Below are positions 9,356-20,116 of a DNA stretch of 64,000 bases, piece by piece (the stretch's first letter is position 1; each line of letters begins with the position of its first letter). This stretch comes from Paenibacillus xylaniclasticus. GTDB lineage: Bacteria; Bacillota; Bacilli; Paenibacillales; Paenibacillaceae. A program made the position numbers and the translations under genes. Under the pieces are notes generated by a model, which was not told the origin of the DNA, did not search any database, and saw only the letters and a program-made list of their open reading frames with translations. The DNA lies in contig NZ_BIML01000017.1 of assembly GCF_004001065.1 (NCBI RefSeq), positions 1-64,000 on the forward strand. The letters run 5' to 3'.

Positions 9356-9420
9356 CTATCGCATGACATACTGAATTATTATAGCACAATGCACCCGAAC
9401 ATAGTAAATTGGTTTATATT

Positions 9421-9449
9421 AACAACAAAGGACCTGAATGATCAGGTCC
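9421..9449 (-). terminator. spo0F terminator overlapping its stop codon
   Basis: On the minus strand GGACCTGA pairs with TCAGGTCC, followed by TTTGTTGTT. The stem includes the last codon region of spo0F. Confidence 0.7.
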
Positions 9450-9837
9450 CGATTACATAATGACTATTCGATTGATCGCCTCTTAGCTCACTGTTAACTG
9501 CAAGCCGCATCTCATCGATATCGAACGGCTTCGTAAAATGCATCAGTGCACCAAGCTCAGTTGCTTCCTTAATAATATCAAGCTCACCATATGCCGTCAT
9601 CATAATAACTTTGATACTAGCATCGAACGTCTTAATATGACGCAAAATCTCAAGTCCGTCCATTCCCGGTATCTTCATATCGAGAAGCACTAGATCTGGC
9701 CGCTCGCTGCACACAATCTCCAACGCCAGTTTGCCATTCGAGGCTTGGAAGGTTGTGTACCCTTCACTGCTGAACACTTCCATAAGCAGCACTCGAATTC
9801 CGTTTTGGTCATCGACAATAAGAACCTTTTTATCCAC
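9442..9837 (-). CDS. spo0F: sporulation phosphorelay response regulator Spo0F
   Basis: A 131-residue single receiver domain with no output domain, which passes phosphate from sporulation kinases to Spo0B. The acidic pair is D9/D10, the phospho-acceptor D53 lies in [13 protein letters not shown], and T81, H100 and K103 (HFTKPFD) match the B. subtilis protein. The start is GTG 9837 ([10 protein letters not shown]) with GGGAGG eight bases upstream; longer in-frame forms add unrelated residues. It lies downstream of pyrG, as in B. subtilis. A sigma-H-like promoter lies upstream. Confidence 0.95.
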   Translation of the reverse strand: MDKKVLIVDDQNGIRVLLMEVFSSEGYTTFQASNGKLALEIVCSERPDLVLLDMKIPGMDGLEILRHIKTFDASIKVIMMTAYGELDIIKEATELGALMHFTKPFDIDEMRLAVNSELRGDQSNSHYVIGT

Positions 9838-9913
9838 TCTTACTACCTCCCATATGCTACACTGCCGCTCTGTCGCAGTCGAACTTTTCGAATTCCGTAA
9901 TTTTGTAACTATA

Positions 9914-9943
9914 CTATTCGCAAGCGCTATCACATTTTCCTGC
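9914..9943 (-). promoter_or_regulatory. candidate sigma-H promoter of spo0F
   Basis: On the minus strand GCAGGAAAA (-35) and GCGAAT (-10) are separated by 13 bp, a close match to the sigma-H consensus RnAGGAwww / RnnGAAT. In B. subtilis spo0F is sigma-H dependent. No clear 0A box was identified by eye. Confidence 0.55.
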
Positions 9944-10059
9944 CACTTTTTCAAAAAAAGGAATTACATGCTTTGTCAGATCTCAGTAAAAGACCTGTAA
10001 CAAAAAGCACTAGCAACATAAAATACCCTTTAATTCACTCCATTCAATCGCCGGAAAAA

Positions 10060-10107
10060 CAAAAAAAATCCTGCCGCTGCATTCGACCAGAATGCAACGG
10101 CAGGATT
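10060..10107 (-). terminator. pyrG terminator
   Basis: On the minus strand AATCCTGCCGTTGCATTC pairs with GAATGCAGCGGCAGGATT, followed by an eight-T run. Confidence 0.92.
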
Positions 10108-10118
10108 GAAATGTTAAT

Positions 10119-12187
<2,069 letters not shown>

Positions 12188-12745
12188 TTAATTATCGTCG
12201 TCGCTCTCATCCAGATCGCCGTCGAAGTCTTCTTCCTCGTCGGCAGCATCCAGATCTTCTTCTTCTTCGAGTTCTTCATCATCCAAAGCGACTTCCTCGT
12301 CGACGTCCGCCTCTTCCTCGCCGTCTTCGAATTCCTCATGATCCTCGTCGTAGCTGTCGTAATCGTCTTCTTCCGGCGTGTACGTTTCTTCTTCCTCGTC
12401 CGCGTACAGATCTTCATCCTCATCGTCATCGTCGTTAATGATACGAGGTCGCTTGGAGCTTGCTACCGGATCTTCGTTGCGCTCAACTGGATACCAACGT
12501 TTCAGTCCCCAGTTGTTGTTGCCAACGCACGCGAAACGTCCATCGATATTAATTTCCGTATATACTTGCGCAATGACATCATTGATGGTATCCGGATCCA
12601 ATTCACGGATCTTAGCAATCTCCATCATCAAGTCCCGATAATACATCGGCGTGTTGACCGATTTCAGCACTTCGAATGCCAGATCCACCATCGGCATTTC
12701 TTGAATATGTTCGCGGTCCCATTTTGCGGCGAAATCGCTGCTCAT
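12188..12745 (-). CDS. rpoE: RNA polymerase delta subunit
   Basis: A 185-residue Gram-positive RNA polymerase subunit that speeds polymerase recycling and promoter selection. The N-terminal HARE-HTH domain includes EMPMVDLAFEVLKS and NIDGRFACVGNNNWGLKRWY. From about residue 105 to the end it is an almost uninterrupted Asp/Glu tail, the disordered RNA-mimicking region of delta. The start is ATG 12745 with GGGAGG upstream. It is divergent from the S8 protease gene. Confidence 0.95.
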   Translation of the reverse strand: MSSDFAAKWDREHIQEMPMVDLAFEVLKSVNTPMYYRDLMMEIAKIRELDPDTINDVIAQVYTEINIDGRFACVGNNNWGLKRWYPVERNEDPVASSKRPRIINDDDDEDEDLYADEEEETYTPEEDDYDSYDEDHEEFEDGEEEADVDEEVALDDEELEEEEDLDAADEEEDFDGDLDESDDDN

Positions 12746-12872
12746 ACTGGCCCATCCTCCCGTACTACCTCAATATCGTAAAAATACCCGTTCACATACG
12801 AGTGTTACCGTATCAACCTATAGTAAAACCTATTTCCTTTAAAATTGCAAGCTTCGAAGCATGTCCCCACGC

Positions 12873-12898
12873 AAAAAGCGAAGGGCATATCCCTTCGC
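12873..12898 (-). terminator. terminator upstream of rpoE, at the end of a structured leader
   Basis: On the minus strand GCGAAGGG ATATG CCCTTCGC is followed by TTTTTGC. It lies 130 bp upstream of rpoE with no minus-strand gene ending there. Two further stem-loops precede it (about 12905-12965), so it could be a leader attenuator or the end of a small RNA. Confidence 0.6.
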
Positions 12899-12997
12899 TC
12901 CGACTGTATCCTTCCGGACAGGATTGCTGACAATCCGCCTTCCGGGAAGGCAAGAGCCTTGCCGGCCCTCACATCATCCTATGTCCCGTTCCGCTTT

Positions 12998-13025
12998 TTG
13001 ACACGGTTTCAAGCCCATTTATATT
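12998..13025 (+). promoter_or_regulatory. sigma-A promoter of the S8 protease gene
   Basis: TTGACA (12998-13003) and TATATT (13020-13025) are separated by 16 bp. The start codon at 13044 leaves a 5' leader of only about a dozen bases, so the SD AAAAAGG lies next to the transcription start. Confidence 0.7.
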
Positions 13026-13043
13026 TAAAAAGGTCACTTGCTC

Positions 13044-14240
13044 ATGCGCGTCCCTACGCTCGTTCATACAATACCTCAGCATCGTCGTCGGGAGGGGACC
13101 CGTAATTTGGACACCACCGCTTTTCTCCGTTGGCTGCAGGGTTTGATGGCCGAGAAAAACACAAGCCATAGAAAGAGAATCATCCGGTTCCAGAACAACC
13201 AAGACTTTCGCCGCTTTGTCCATGAGTGGTCAGCCATGAAGGCATCGGTCTCATCACTTCAGTCGGTCAGACAGATGGGGATTATACAGGCAATATCCTG
13301 TCCAATTCCCGACGACCACCCACACCGCCGATTTGACGGTCGAGTCTGGGTAGAGAACGATCAGCGTATCCAGATCCATACGACAGCTCAGCGCTCACTC
13401 TCGTTAGAGAAGGGCATCCCTTGGGGCGTAGCCCAAATCAAAGCGCCTCAGGCATGGAGCACTACAACCGGGCATAAAGTGAAAATCGGCGTCGTGGACA
13501 CCGGCGTTGACTTCAGTCACCCCGATCTTCGCGGATCTTTAGCAAGGGGCATTAACTTGCTCAACCGCAGTATGCTGCCGCATGACGATAACGGACACGG
13601 AACGCATATCGCTGGCACCATTGCAGCGGCCAATCAACTGCAAGGGATGATCGGAGTCGCCCCCCGCTCTTCCATTCATCCGATCAAAGCGTTCGACCAT
13701 AATGGCAGCGCCTATGTCTCCGATATTATACTCGCGATTGATTGGTGTGTGCGAAACCAAATGCATATTATTAATATGAGCTTCGGAATGAAAACGAGAA
13801 GCAAGGCGCTGCTTAGCGCCGTGACGAATGCAACGAATGCCGGCGTCGTCATCGTCGCCTCTTCGGGTAACGACGGCAAACGGCGGTCGATCGACTATCC
13901 GGCACGGTATCCGCAGACGATATCCGTCGGAGCGACGAACAGGCTGCGGCGAATCGCACCTTTCAGCAACCGCGGTATTTATATCGATATCTATGCGCCG
14001 GGCGATAAAATTACTTCTGCATGGCTCAAAGGCAAGTACCACGAGATGAGCGGAACTTCGATGGCCACCTCGCATGTAAGCGGAGCCGTTGCGCTGCTGT
14101 TAGCCAAGCAGCCGGATTTAACCCCTGGGGAAGTGAAAGCTATTCTAAGAAAATCAATGCAGCCGCTGCGTGGCAAACGTTCCCCCCGCCAGACGGGTGA
14201 GCTTGATGTTGCAAAGATGCTGCAAGTGTTAGATAGGTAG
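13044..14240 (+). CDS. S8 family serine peptidase (subtilisin-like)
   Basis: A 398-residue protease. The catalytic triad is visible as Asp in IGVVDTGVDFSHPD, His in DNGHGTHIAGTIAA and Ser in SGTSMATSHVSGAVA, with the oxyanion Asn in VIVASSGNDG. About 110 residues precede the catalytic domain and could be an I9-like propeptide. No signal peptide is visible: the N-terminus is MRVPTLVHTIPQHRRREG, so it may be intracellular or exported by an unusual route. The start is ATG 13044 with AAAAAGG upstream. It interrupts the otherwise conserved rpoE-argS block and is the only plus-strand gene there. Confidence 0.92.
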   Translation: MRVPTLVHTIPQHRRREGTRNLDTTAFLRWLQGLMAEKNTSHRKRIIRFQNNQDFRRFVHEWSAMKASVSSLQSVRQMGIIQAISCPIPDDHPHRRFDGRVWVENDQRIQIHTTAQRSLSLEKGIPWGVAQIKAPQAWSTTTGHKVKIGVVDTGVDFSHPDLRGSLARGINLLNRSMLPHDDNGHGTHIAGTIAAANQLQGMIGVAPRSSIHPIKAFDHNGSAYVSDIILAIDWCVRNQMHIINMSFGMKTRSKALLSAVTNATNAGVVIVASSGNDGKRRSIDYPARYPQTISVGATNRLRRIAPFSNRGIYIDIYAPGDKITSAWLKGKYHEMSGTSMATSHVSGAVALLLAKQPDLTPGEVKAILRKSMQPLRGKRSPRQTGELDVAKMLQVLDR

Positions 14241-14370
14241 ATGGTGGTTACGAATGGACAGGATAGATGCCATCCTTACAGCAAGGCCGTGAACCGGTTA
14301 TTCCCTGCGAGGAAATGACCAGATCACGGCCTAGATTCATAAGTGGAGTTATCCGTGTCGTCCTGTCCGA

Positions 14371-16047
14371 TTACATCCGCTCAGGAGCCGATACGCCGAC
14401 CAGCCTCAGGACATTCGCGATCACGACGCGGGTTGCAGCGAGCAGTGCGAGCCGAGCTTGTGTCTGCTCCGCATCGTCCGTCATTACACGCTCTGCTCTA
14501 TAGTAGCTGTGGAACTGCGAAGCCAGATCGTACACATAACGAATCAACCGGTGAGGCGCGTACTGCTCCGCCGCGTCGGACACTTCCTGCGGCAGCTCGC
14601 CAAGCTTGCGCAGCAGGTCGTATTCCTGTTCCGTCACGAGGTGAGACAGGTCGATATCCGCAAGCGGACGCATCGTTACCCCTTGCTCCTCTGCCTGACG
14701 GAAAATGCTGCAAATGCGGGCATGCGCATATTGAACATAGAATACCGGATTCTCGTTCGATGTCGAGACAGCCAGATCCATATCGAAATCGAGATGGGAA
14801 TCCATACTGCGCATTGTGAAGAAATAGCGAATGGCGTCGACACCGACTTCATCCATCAAATCTTCCATCGTTACAGCTTTGCCTGTACGTTTCGACATTT
14901 TGACCTTCTCACCGTTCTGGAACAGGCTGACCATCTGCGCAATGAGAACGGTCAGCTTGTCCGGATCATTGCCGAGCGCCTGCATTGCCGCCTTCATGCG
15001 TGGGATATAGCCGTGATGATCGGCGCCCCAAATATTAATTAGACGGTCATAGCCACGGCCGTATTTGACCCGATGGTATGCAATGTCCGGCGTCAGGTAC
15101 GTATAAGAGCCGTCATTTTTGACGAGTACGCGGTTTTTGTCATCGCCGAACTGCGTTGTATTCAGCCAGGTTGCGCCATCCTCTTCATAGACATGGCCGG
15201 TCGCACGCAGCGCCTCAAGCCCTTGCTCCACAAGTCCTTGCTCATATAGTGAAGTCTCGCTATACCATAGATCGAAGCTGACACGGAATCGAGCAAGGTC
15301 CCGCTTGATCTTGTCAAGCTCCCGCTCCAGGCCATATTGGCGGAAGAATGCGAATCGCTCGTCATCCGGCAGCGACAACAGGCGATCGCCTTCTTGGGCA
15401 GCAAGCTCCTGTGCAAAACCGACAATATCCGCTCCATGATAACCGTCTTCCGGCATTTCCGCGTCTTGGCCAATCGCCTGTTTGTACCGTGCTTCAATGG
15501 AATAGGCGAGATTCGCTACTTGATTGCCGGCGTCATTAATATAATACTCGCGAGTGACATCATAGCCGGCGAAGTCGAGTACGTTGCATAGCGCATCGCC
15601 CACTGCTGCGCCGCGTGCATGGCCCAAATGCAGGCTTCCCGTTGGGTTCGCGCTGACGAACTCAACCTCGACGCTTTTGCCTGTGCCGTCATTCACACGT
15701 CCATAGTTATCGCCAGCGTTCAGCACTTGGTTAACTACCGGATAGAGATAGCTCTTGTTAAGACGGAAGTTAATAAATCCGGGACCTGCAATTTCGGCCG
15801 ATTCAATTGAAGCGGCTGCCTTATCTAGACCCGCAATGATCGCCTCTGCAATCTGGCGCGGATTGCGCTTTGCAAGCTTCGTTAGCTGCATCGCTGCGTT
15901 CGTCGCCAAGTCACCATGAGACTTATCCCGCGGAACCTCGAGCACGAGCTCAGGCAGCTCCTCTCGAGCAGCGATTCCTGCTGCAACGACCGCATCGGCA
16001 ATAGCCGTTTTGATATTGGCATATAATTGTTCCAGTACATTTGTCAT
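14371..16047 (-). CDS. argS: arginyl-tRNA synthetase
   Basis: A 558-residue class I aminoacyl-tRNA synthetase charging tRNA-Arg. The HIGH-type motif is HLGHARG (about 137) in [20 protein letters not shown]. The KMSKS-type motif is KMSKRTG (about 383). The C-terminal anticodon-binding DALR domain ends in [19 protein letters not shown], typical of the enzyme. It starts 33 bp after the DUF1934 gene and both lie downstream of a T-box leader. Confidence 0.97.
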   Translation of the reverse strand: MTNVLEQLYANIKTAIADAVVAAGIAAREELPELVLEVPRDKSHGDLATNAAMQLTKLAKRNPRQIAEAIIAGLDKAAASIESAEIAGPGFINFRLNKSYLYPVVNQVLNAGDNYGRVNDGTGKSVEVEFVSANPTGSLHLGHARGAAVGDALCNVLDFAGYDVTREYYINDAGNQVANLAYSIEARYKQAIGQDAEMPEDGYHGADIVGFAQELAAQEGDRLLSLPDDERFAFFRQYGLERELDKIKRDLARFRVSFDLWYSETSLYEQGLVEQGLEALRATGHVYEEDGATWLNTTQFGDDKNRVLVKNDGSYTYLTPDIAYHRVKYGRGYDRLINIWGADHHGYIPRMKAAMQALGNDPDKLTVLIAQMVSLFQNGEKVKMSKRTGKAVTMEDLMDEVGVDAIRYFFTMRSMDSHLDFDMDLAVSTSNENPVFYVQYAHARICSIFRQAEEQGVTMRPLADIDLSHLVTEQEYDLLRKLGELPQEVSDAAEQYAPHRLIRYVYDLASQFHSYYRAERVMTDDAEQTQARLALLAATRVVIANVLRLVGVSAPERM

Positions 16048-16080
16048 CAGGAAGAATCCTCCTTCACAAGAGTCGGCGCT

Positions 16081-16554
16081 TTAGCTCGCAACCATCTCTG
16101 CTTTCAATTTGATTTTGAACTGACCGGTCAGCTCTTCATCTACATACATCTTATAATGCCATTCCAGCAGCATCGGCAGTACGGGCAGCAGATTATCGTC
16201 CGAGGCCGGCTCATGCTGCTGACCCTTCTGCTTCCAATCTCCGCACTGCATCCACAACAAAGAGGTATCGGTTACCATGTGAAACCGGGCAAAGGGAGAG
16301 ATGTACTTGCCGGTTCTTCGTACTCCTGCAACGAACGTTTGCTCTGACTCCACAATTCCGCGTCTCGTTACGTGAAGCTCGCCTTCCCGCCACCGCACAA
16401 CCGTTCTAACTTCACCCGCATTATCGTCGTTCTCCGTATAACGGACGTAAACCGTACGCCCTTTGCGGAACCATTCACCCCGAAACTGGTGCTCCTGCCG
16501 GTCGCCATCGATCTCGCTCGTGAGCGTCAGCTGCACGATCGCCATATCATTCAA
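16081..16554 (-). CDS. DUF1934 (YwiB-like) family protein
   Basis: A protein of about 157 residues of predominantly beta character, with TLTSEIDGDRQEHQFRGEWF and a C-terminal LEWHYKMYVDEELTGQFKIKL. It matches DUF1934/YwiB, a predicted beta-barrel family of unknown function that lies next to argS in Bacillales. TTG at 16554 has AGGAGG seven bases upstream and is preferred. The ATG at 16545 is 16 bases from that SD and gives a protein three residues shorter. It is co-transcribed with argS. Confidence 0.82.
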   Translation of the reverse strand: MNDMAIVQLTLTSEIDGDRQEHQFRGEWFRKGRTVYVRYTENDDNAGEVRTVVRWREGELHVTRRGIVESEQTFVAGVRRTGKYISPFARFHMVTDTSLLWMQCGDWKQKGQQHEPASDDNLLPVLPMLLEWHYKMYVDEELTGQFKIKLKAEMVAS

Positions 16555-16643
16555 ACCCGGCACCTCCTGTATCAGCCTATATGTTCCTACTATACCCAGA
16601 CATCCGTCCGCATCCAATCTTATGCCAAGAGACAGCTTGGATC

Positions 16644-16946
16644 AAAAAAACCTCCGTCTCTATATAGGAAAGAGACGGAGGTTATCCGCGGTACCACTCT
16701 TCTGGCTGCATGCACATGAGCGCGGTCGCGTCATTGCAACTTGCAGCCTCTTGAACACGATAACGGCGTGACCGGACTGCCCTACCCAGCCGATTCGTCC
16801 ACATTCCCCAGAACCCGCCTTCAGGCCGCCAACTCCCGGGTGCGCTTCCGAAGCGCTAATGCCGCCGGCTCCCACCATCCCGGCTCGCTAATGGGCATCA
16901 CTGCCTGCTTCGTACTGTCCCGTTCATCGTCAGTAACATGATTATT
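16644..16946 (-). promoter_or_regulatory. T-box leader upstream of DUF1934-argS
   Basis: The minus strand holds the T-box core AGAGTGGTACCGCGG (16686-16700), which pairs with the tRNA acceptor end. A terminator follows at 16649-16683: CCTCCGTCTCT / AGAGACGGAGG then seven T. Upstream is a long stem I with GAGCCGGGATGGTGGGAGCC, typical of the distal loop. Uncharged tRNA should favour antitermination of the downstream genes. An arginine specifier is expected because argS is controlled, but I could not assign the specifier codon by eye. Confidence 0.9.
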
Positions 16947-16952
16947 GCATCT

Positions 16953-16980
16953 ATTATATGCGATAGAACGAAAATTGCAA
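16953..16980 (-). promoter_or_regulatory. sigma-A promoter of the T-box leader
   Basis: TTGCAA (16975-16980) and TATAAT (16953-16958) are spaced 16 bp on the minus strand, just upstream of the T-box RNA. Confidence 0.75.
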
Positions 16981-17003
16981 ATGATAGAATTACGAGCACT
17001 GTA

Positions 17004-17522
17004 TCATGATGTGCCTAAGTACGGGACAATCGCCCGCCATGCCGCAAGCCGGTCGTCAAGATTGCGCATCGTTCGCGTCGGAACGGGGCTTGTGGACGGC
17101 AGCTTCAAACATACGACACGCCTAGCGGCGTCCGTCTTGCCGAAGTGGCGCATAAAGGTGTCGTGCGCTTTCGTACCGTTCAGCGCCAGACAACGAATAC
17201 TCGGATAACGCTTCAGCAGACCCGGAATATCGTTCACAACCTCGTTTCGGATGTTCGAATCCAGACTCCCTTCCCGTGTGCATGACTTCAGAACATCCCA
17301 TAACGCTACCCGGTGAGAAAGCGCAAATGCGAGCCGTTCCTCGTATTCGTCATCAACCGTTGATTGACCGAACAAGCCGTACAGCACCCGCCAGAAGTAG
17401 TTGCGCGGATTGCCATAATACTCGCTGAGCGTAAGGGAAGGCACTCCCGGCATACTGCCCAATACGAGCACTTGGCAGTTCTCATCGATGACCGGCTCGA
17501 AGGAGTGGACCATTGACATCAT
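17004..17522 (-). CDS. DNA-deoxyinosine/uracil glycosylase family protein
   Basis: A 172-residue base-excision-repair glycosylase of the UDG superfamily. Motif 1 is LVLGSMPGVPSLTLSEYYGN followed by PRNYFWRVL, and the late motif is LPSTSP. The Ser in GSMPG and the Asn in YGNPRN are characteristic of the mismatch/hypoxanthine branch rather than classical UNG. The start is ATG 17522 (or 17519) with AGGAGG ten bases upstream. The 5' end of this reading frame abuts the small gene at 17572. Confidence 0.88.
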   Translation of the reverse strand: MMSMVHSFEPVIDENCQVLVLGSMPGVPSLTLSEYYGNPRNYFWRVLYGLFGQSTVDDEYEERLAFALSHRVALWDVLKSCTREGSLDSNIRNEVVNDIPGLLKRYPSIRCLALNGTKAHDTFMRHFGKTDAARRVVCLKLPSTSPVPTRTMRNLDDRLAAWRAIVPYLGTS

Positions 17523-17571
17523 GTTATAGGAGCCTCCTCTTCGTTCAGCGGATAGCCTGTCCCGCGCAGGC

Positions 17572-17817
17572 TCAGCCGCTGCTCGGCAAACCGCCGCCGT
17601 ACCGCTCGATCTCTTGGCACAGCTCATGCTGCCATTCCTTATCTTCTGTCATTGAAGCCATCAGCGACCAATTATACAGCTGCGCTAGCCGGAGACAATG
17701 ATCGGCGTTAACATCCAAGCAGTGATCCAGCTCCAGACGCTCCGTATCGGTCAGCTTGCGTCGCTTCTGGATAATACGAAGCTCCGCCATCCGTTCGTAA
17801 ATCGGCATTAACTTCAT
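17572..17817 (-). CDS. small conserved-looking hypothetical protein
   Basis: An 81-residue, largely helical protein beginning MKLMPIYERMAELR with QKRRKLTDTERLELDHCLD and a C-terminal EWQHELCQEIERYGG. The start is ATG 17817, preceded by a G-rich SD (GAGGGGGG). I do not recognise the family with certainty. The gene ends 49 bp before the glycosylase start, so the two may be co-transcribed. Confidence 0.65.
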   Translation of the reverse strand: MKLMPIYERMAELRIIQKRRKLTDTERLELDHCLDVNADHCLRLAQLYNWSLMASMTEDKEWQHELCQEIERYGGGLPSSG

Positions 17818-17883
17818 ATGGACACCCCCCTCTTGGTATCCATCATGCCCAGATTTCGGCGCAATATATCATTTAAATGCGGA

Positions 17884-17910
17884 AGATAGGTGCCTTTGGG
17901 CACCTATTTC
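17884..17910. other. perfect hairpin between genes
   Basis: ATAGGTGCC TTT GGGCACCTAT forms a perfect stem-loop. It lies between the 81-residue gene and the speE-speB terminator. Its function is not clear. Confidence 0.5.
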
Positions 17911-17990
17911 TGCGCGCGAGGCGCGGGGCGCCTGCATTTAGGCGTCTCTCAGCACCTACCTTCCCACACGCGCCTCTCCTTCGCCGGCGT

Positions 17991-18037
17991 AAAAAGCTCC
18001 GTTCCATTCGGCGTCAAGCCAACTTGAAACGGAGCTT
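17991..18037 (-). terminator. speE-speB terminator
   Basis: On the minus strand AAGCTCCGTT pairs with AACGGAGCTT, with the last T's continuing into TTTTT. It lies just after the speB stop. Confidence 0.82.
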
Positions 18038-18060
18038 CTTCTTTACTTTCAGTCCTCGCC

Positions 18061-18930
18061 TTACTTCACGAAGCCAAGCAGCATTTCACGAATCACTTTC
18101 GCAGCAACGATCTGCGTTTGCTCCGTCGGGTCATACGCTGGTGCTACTTCAACCAAGTCGCAGCCGACGATGTTAATGCCCGCGCGTGCGATAGCATGAA
18201 CTGCATCAAGCAGCTCTTTGCTCGTAATGCCGCCCGCTTCCGCTGTGCCGGTACCCGGTGCGCAGGACGGATCGAGCACGTCGATGTCAATCGTCAGATA
18301 GACCGGACGGCCTGCCAGCTCAGGAAGCACTTTTTTCAAAGGCTCAAGCACTTCGAACGGATAGAAATTGATGTTCTCGCGTGCATATTGGAATTCCTCA
18401 CGGGAACCGGACCGGATGCCGAATTGGTAAATGTTTTTGCCGCCAATCAATTCTGCAGCTTTGCGAAGCGGCGTCGAGTGAGATAACGGCTCGCCTTCAT
18501 AGCTCTCGCGCAGGTCAGCATGCGCATCAAAATGAATGATCGCCAGATCCGGATACTTCTTATAAACCTCTTGGAAAATCGGCCACGATACAAGGTGCTC
18601 GCCACCCAGACCGATCGGCAGCTTGCCGTCGTTCAACAGCCCGGCGACATAATCGCCGATGATTTCGAGCGATCGGCCCGCATTGCCGAACGGCAGCAGC
18701 AGATCGCCAGCGTCGAAATATTCGATATCTTCTAGGCTGCGATCGAGATAAGGACTGTACTCTTCCAGACCAATCGATACTTCGCGGATACGGGCAGGGC
18801 CGAATCGGGAGCCCGGACGGAATGATACGGTGAAATCCATCGGCATTCCGTAAATGACTGCTTTGGATGCGGCATAATCTTCCGAGCTAAGGATGAAGAC
18901 GTTGCCGGAATATTTTTGATCAATTTTCAT
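18061..18930 (-). CDS. speB: agmatinase
   Basis: A 289-residue ureohydrolase that converts agmatine to putrescine and urea. The binuclear manganese ligands are visible in GLGGEHLVSWP, IIHFDAHADLR and LTIDIDVLDPSCAPGTGT. The start is ATG 18930 with GAGGAGG upstream. It lies downstream of speE, as in B. subtilis, so putrescine made here can feed the spermidine synthase. Confidence 0.95.
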   Translation of the reverse strand: MKIDQKYSGNVFILSSEDYAASKAVIYGMPMDFTVSFRPGSRFGPARIREVSIGLEEYSPYLDRSLEDIEYFDAGDLLLPFGNAGRSLEIIGDYVAGLLNDGKLPIGLGGEHLVSWPIFQEVYKKYPDLAIIHFDAHADLRESYEGEPLSHSTPLRKAAELIGGKNIYQFGIRSGSREEFQYARENINFYPFEVLEPLKKVLPELAGRPVYLTIDIDVLDPSCAPGTGTAEAGGITSKELLDAVHAIARAGINIVGCDLVEVAPAYDPTEQTQIVAAKVIREMLLGFVK

Positions 18931-19023
18931 CGTTACAAGATCCTCCTCAACAATGGCTATGTACATTCAAATTCCCGGCCTCCTTCGCTCTGTCGGCAGA
19001 ACGAAGAGTACCGGGAATTCAGG

Positions 19024-19851
19024 TTACTTCACAAGGTTCTCCACGAACTTCGGCAGCGCGAACGCTGCTTTGTGAAGGCGCGGGGAGTAATATTTGGTAT
19101 CGAGCTCCGGAATCGCCGTCTCGTCGACAGCAAGCGGGTCATGCTTCTTGCTGCCCATCGTGAACGTCCACAGACCGGACGGATAAGTCGGCACGTTCGC
19201 GCAGTAAACGCGGACAATCGGGAATACTTCCTTCACGTCGCGGTTAACGCTCTGGATCAAATCTGCTTTGAACCATGGATTGTCTGTCTGCGCAACGAAA
19301 ATTCCCTCTTCCTTAAGCGCATCGTAGATGCCTTGGTAGAAGCCGCGTGTGAACAGGTTCACCGCTGGGCCTACAGGCTCCGTAGAGTCAACCATGATGA
19401 CGTCGTACGTATTCTTATGATCGTGAATGTGCATAAAGCCGTCGTTCACGATGACTTCAACGCGAGGATTGTCGAGCTCGCCGGCGATGTTCGGCAAATA
19501 CTTTTTGGAATACTCGATCACTTTGCCGTCAATCTCAACGAGTACCGCTTTCTTAACTTTCGGATGCTTCAGCACTTCGCGGATTACACCGCCGTCGCCG
19601 CCGCCGACGACAAGCACGTTCTCTGGATTCGGATGCGTGAACAGCGCCGGATGAGCAACCATCTCGTGATAGACGAACTCATCTTTATCAGTCGTCATGA
19701 CCATACCGTCGAGAACGAGCATTGTGCCGAACTCTTCGGTCTCGATCATGTCAAGCTTCTGGAAATCCGTCTGCTCGCTAACGTAGGTTTCTTTAATTTT
19801 GGCCGTAATGCCATACGATTCGGTTTGCTTCTCGGTGTACCACAATTCCAT
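19024..19851 (-). CDS. speE: spermidine synthase
   Basis: A 275-residue aminopropyltransferase that makes spermidine from putrescine and decarboxylated S-adenosylmethionine. The signature is visible as [38 protein letters not shown] and [12 protein letters not shown]. The start is ATG 19851 ([10 protein letters not shown]). It is divergent from the penicillin-binding protein gene, matching the speE-pbpG arrangement in B. subtilis. Confidence 0.95.
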   Translation of the reverse strand: MELWYTEKQTESYGITAKIKETYVSEQTDFQKLDMIETEEFGTMLVLDGMVMTTDKDEFVYHEMVAHPALFTHPNPENVLVVGGGDGGVIREVLKHPKVKKAVLVEIDGKVIEYSKKYLPNIAGELDNPRVEVIVNDGFMHIHDHKNTYDVIMVDSTEPVGPAVNLFTRGFYQGIYDALKEEGIFVAQTDNPWFKADLIQSVNRDVKEVFPIVRVYCANVPTYPSGLWTFTMGSKKHDPLAVDETAIPELDTKYYSPRLHKAAFALPKFVENLVK

Positions 19852-20026
19852 GTCTAATCGATCCCTTCTTTCCATTGAATGCCCACGGGGTCAATGTTTC
19901 TTTCTGTATTATAGAGTAACCCCTACCTCATTACAAACAATAATTCAACCGCTTTTTTGAAGAACCTTACTGGCAGCAAAACCTAATAACAACCTGATCC
20001 TTTTATACAAAAAAGCTAAAAACCGC

Positions 20027-20036
20027 GGAAACATTT
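20027..20036 (+). promoter_or_regulatory. possible sigma-F-type -10 element upstream of the PBP gene
   Basis: GGAAACATTT matches the sigma-F -10 pattern GGnRAnAnTW, 80 bp upstream of the start. A matching -35 element at the right spacing is not clear. It is mentioned because pbpG of B. subtilis is forespore-expressed. Confidence 0.25.
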
Positions 20037-20116
20037 CAGTTCTATTGCGAATAGCGCCGCCTTTCTTTTTCCATACTAAGGAAATAAGAAGTTTTCAACC
20101 GAGAGGAAGCTGCCGC

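Noticed and set aside
18916-19857. 313-codon plus-strand frame opposite speE
   Set aside because: Antisense to a clear spermidine synthase, no SD, Arg/His-rich shadow composition.
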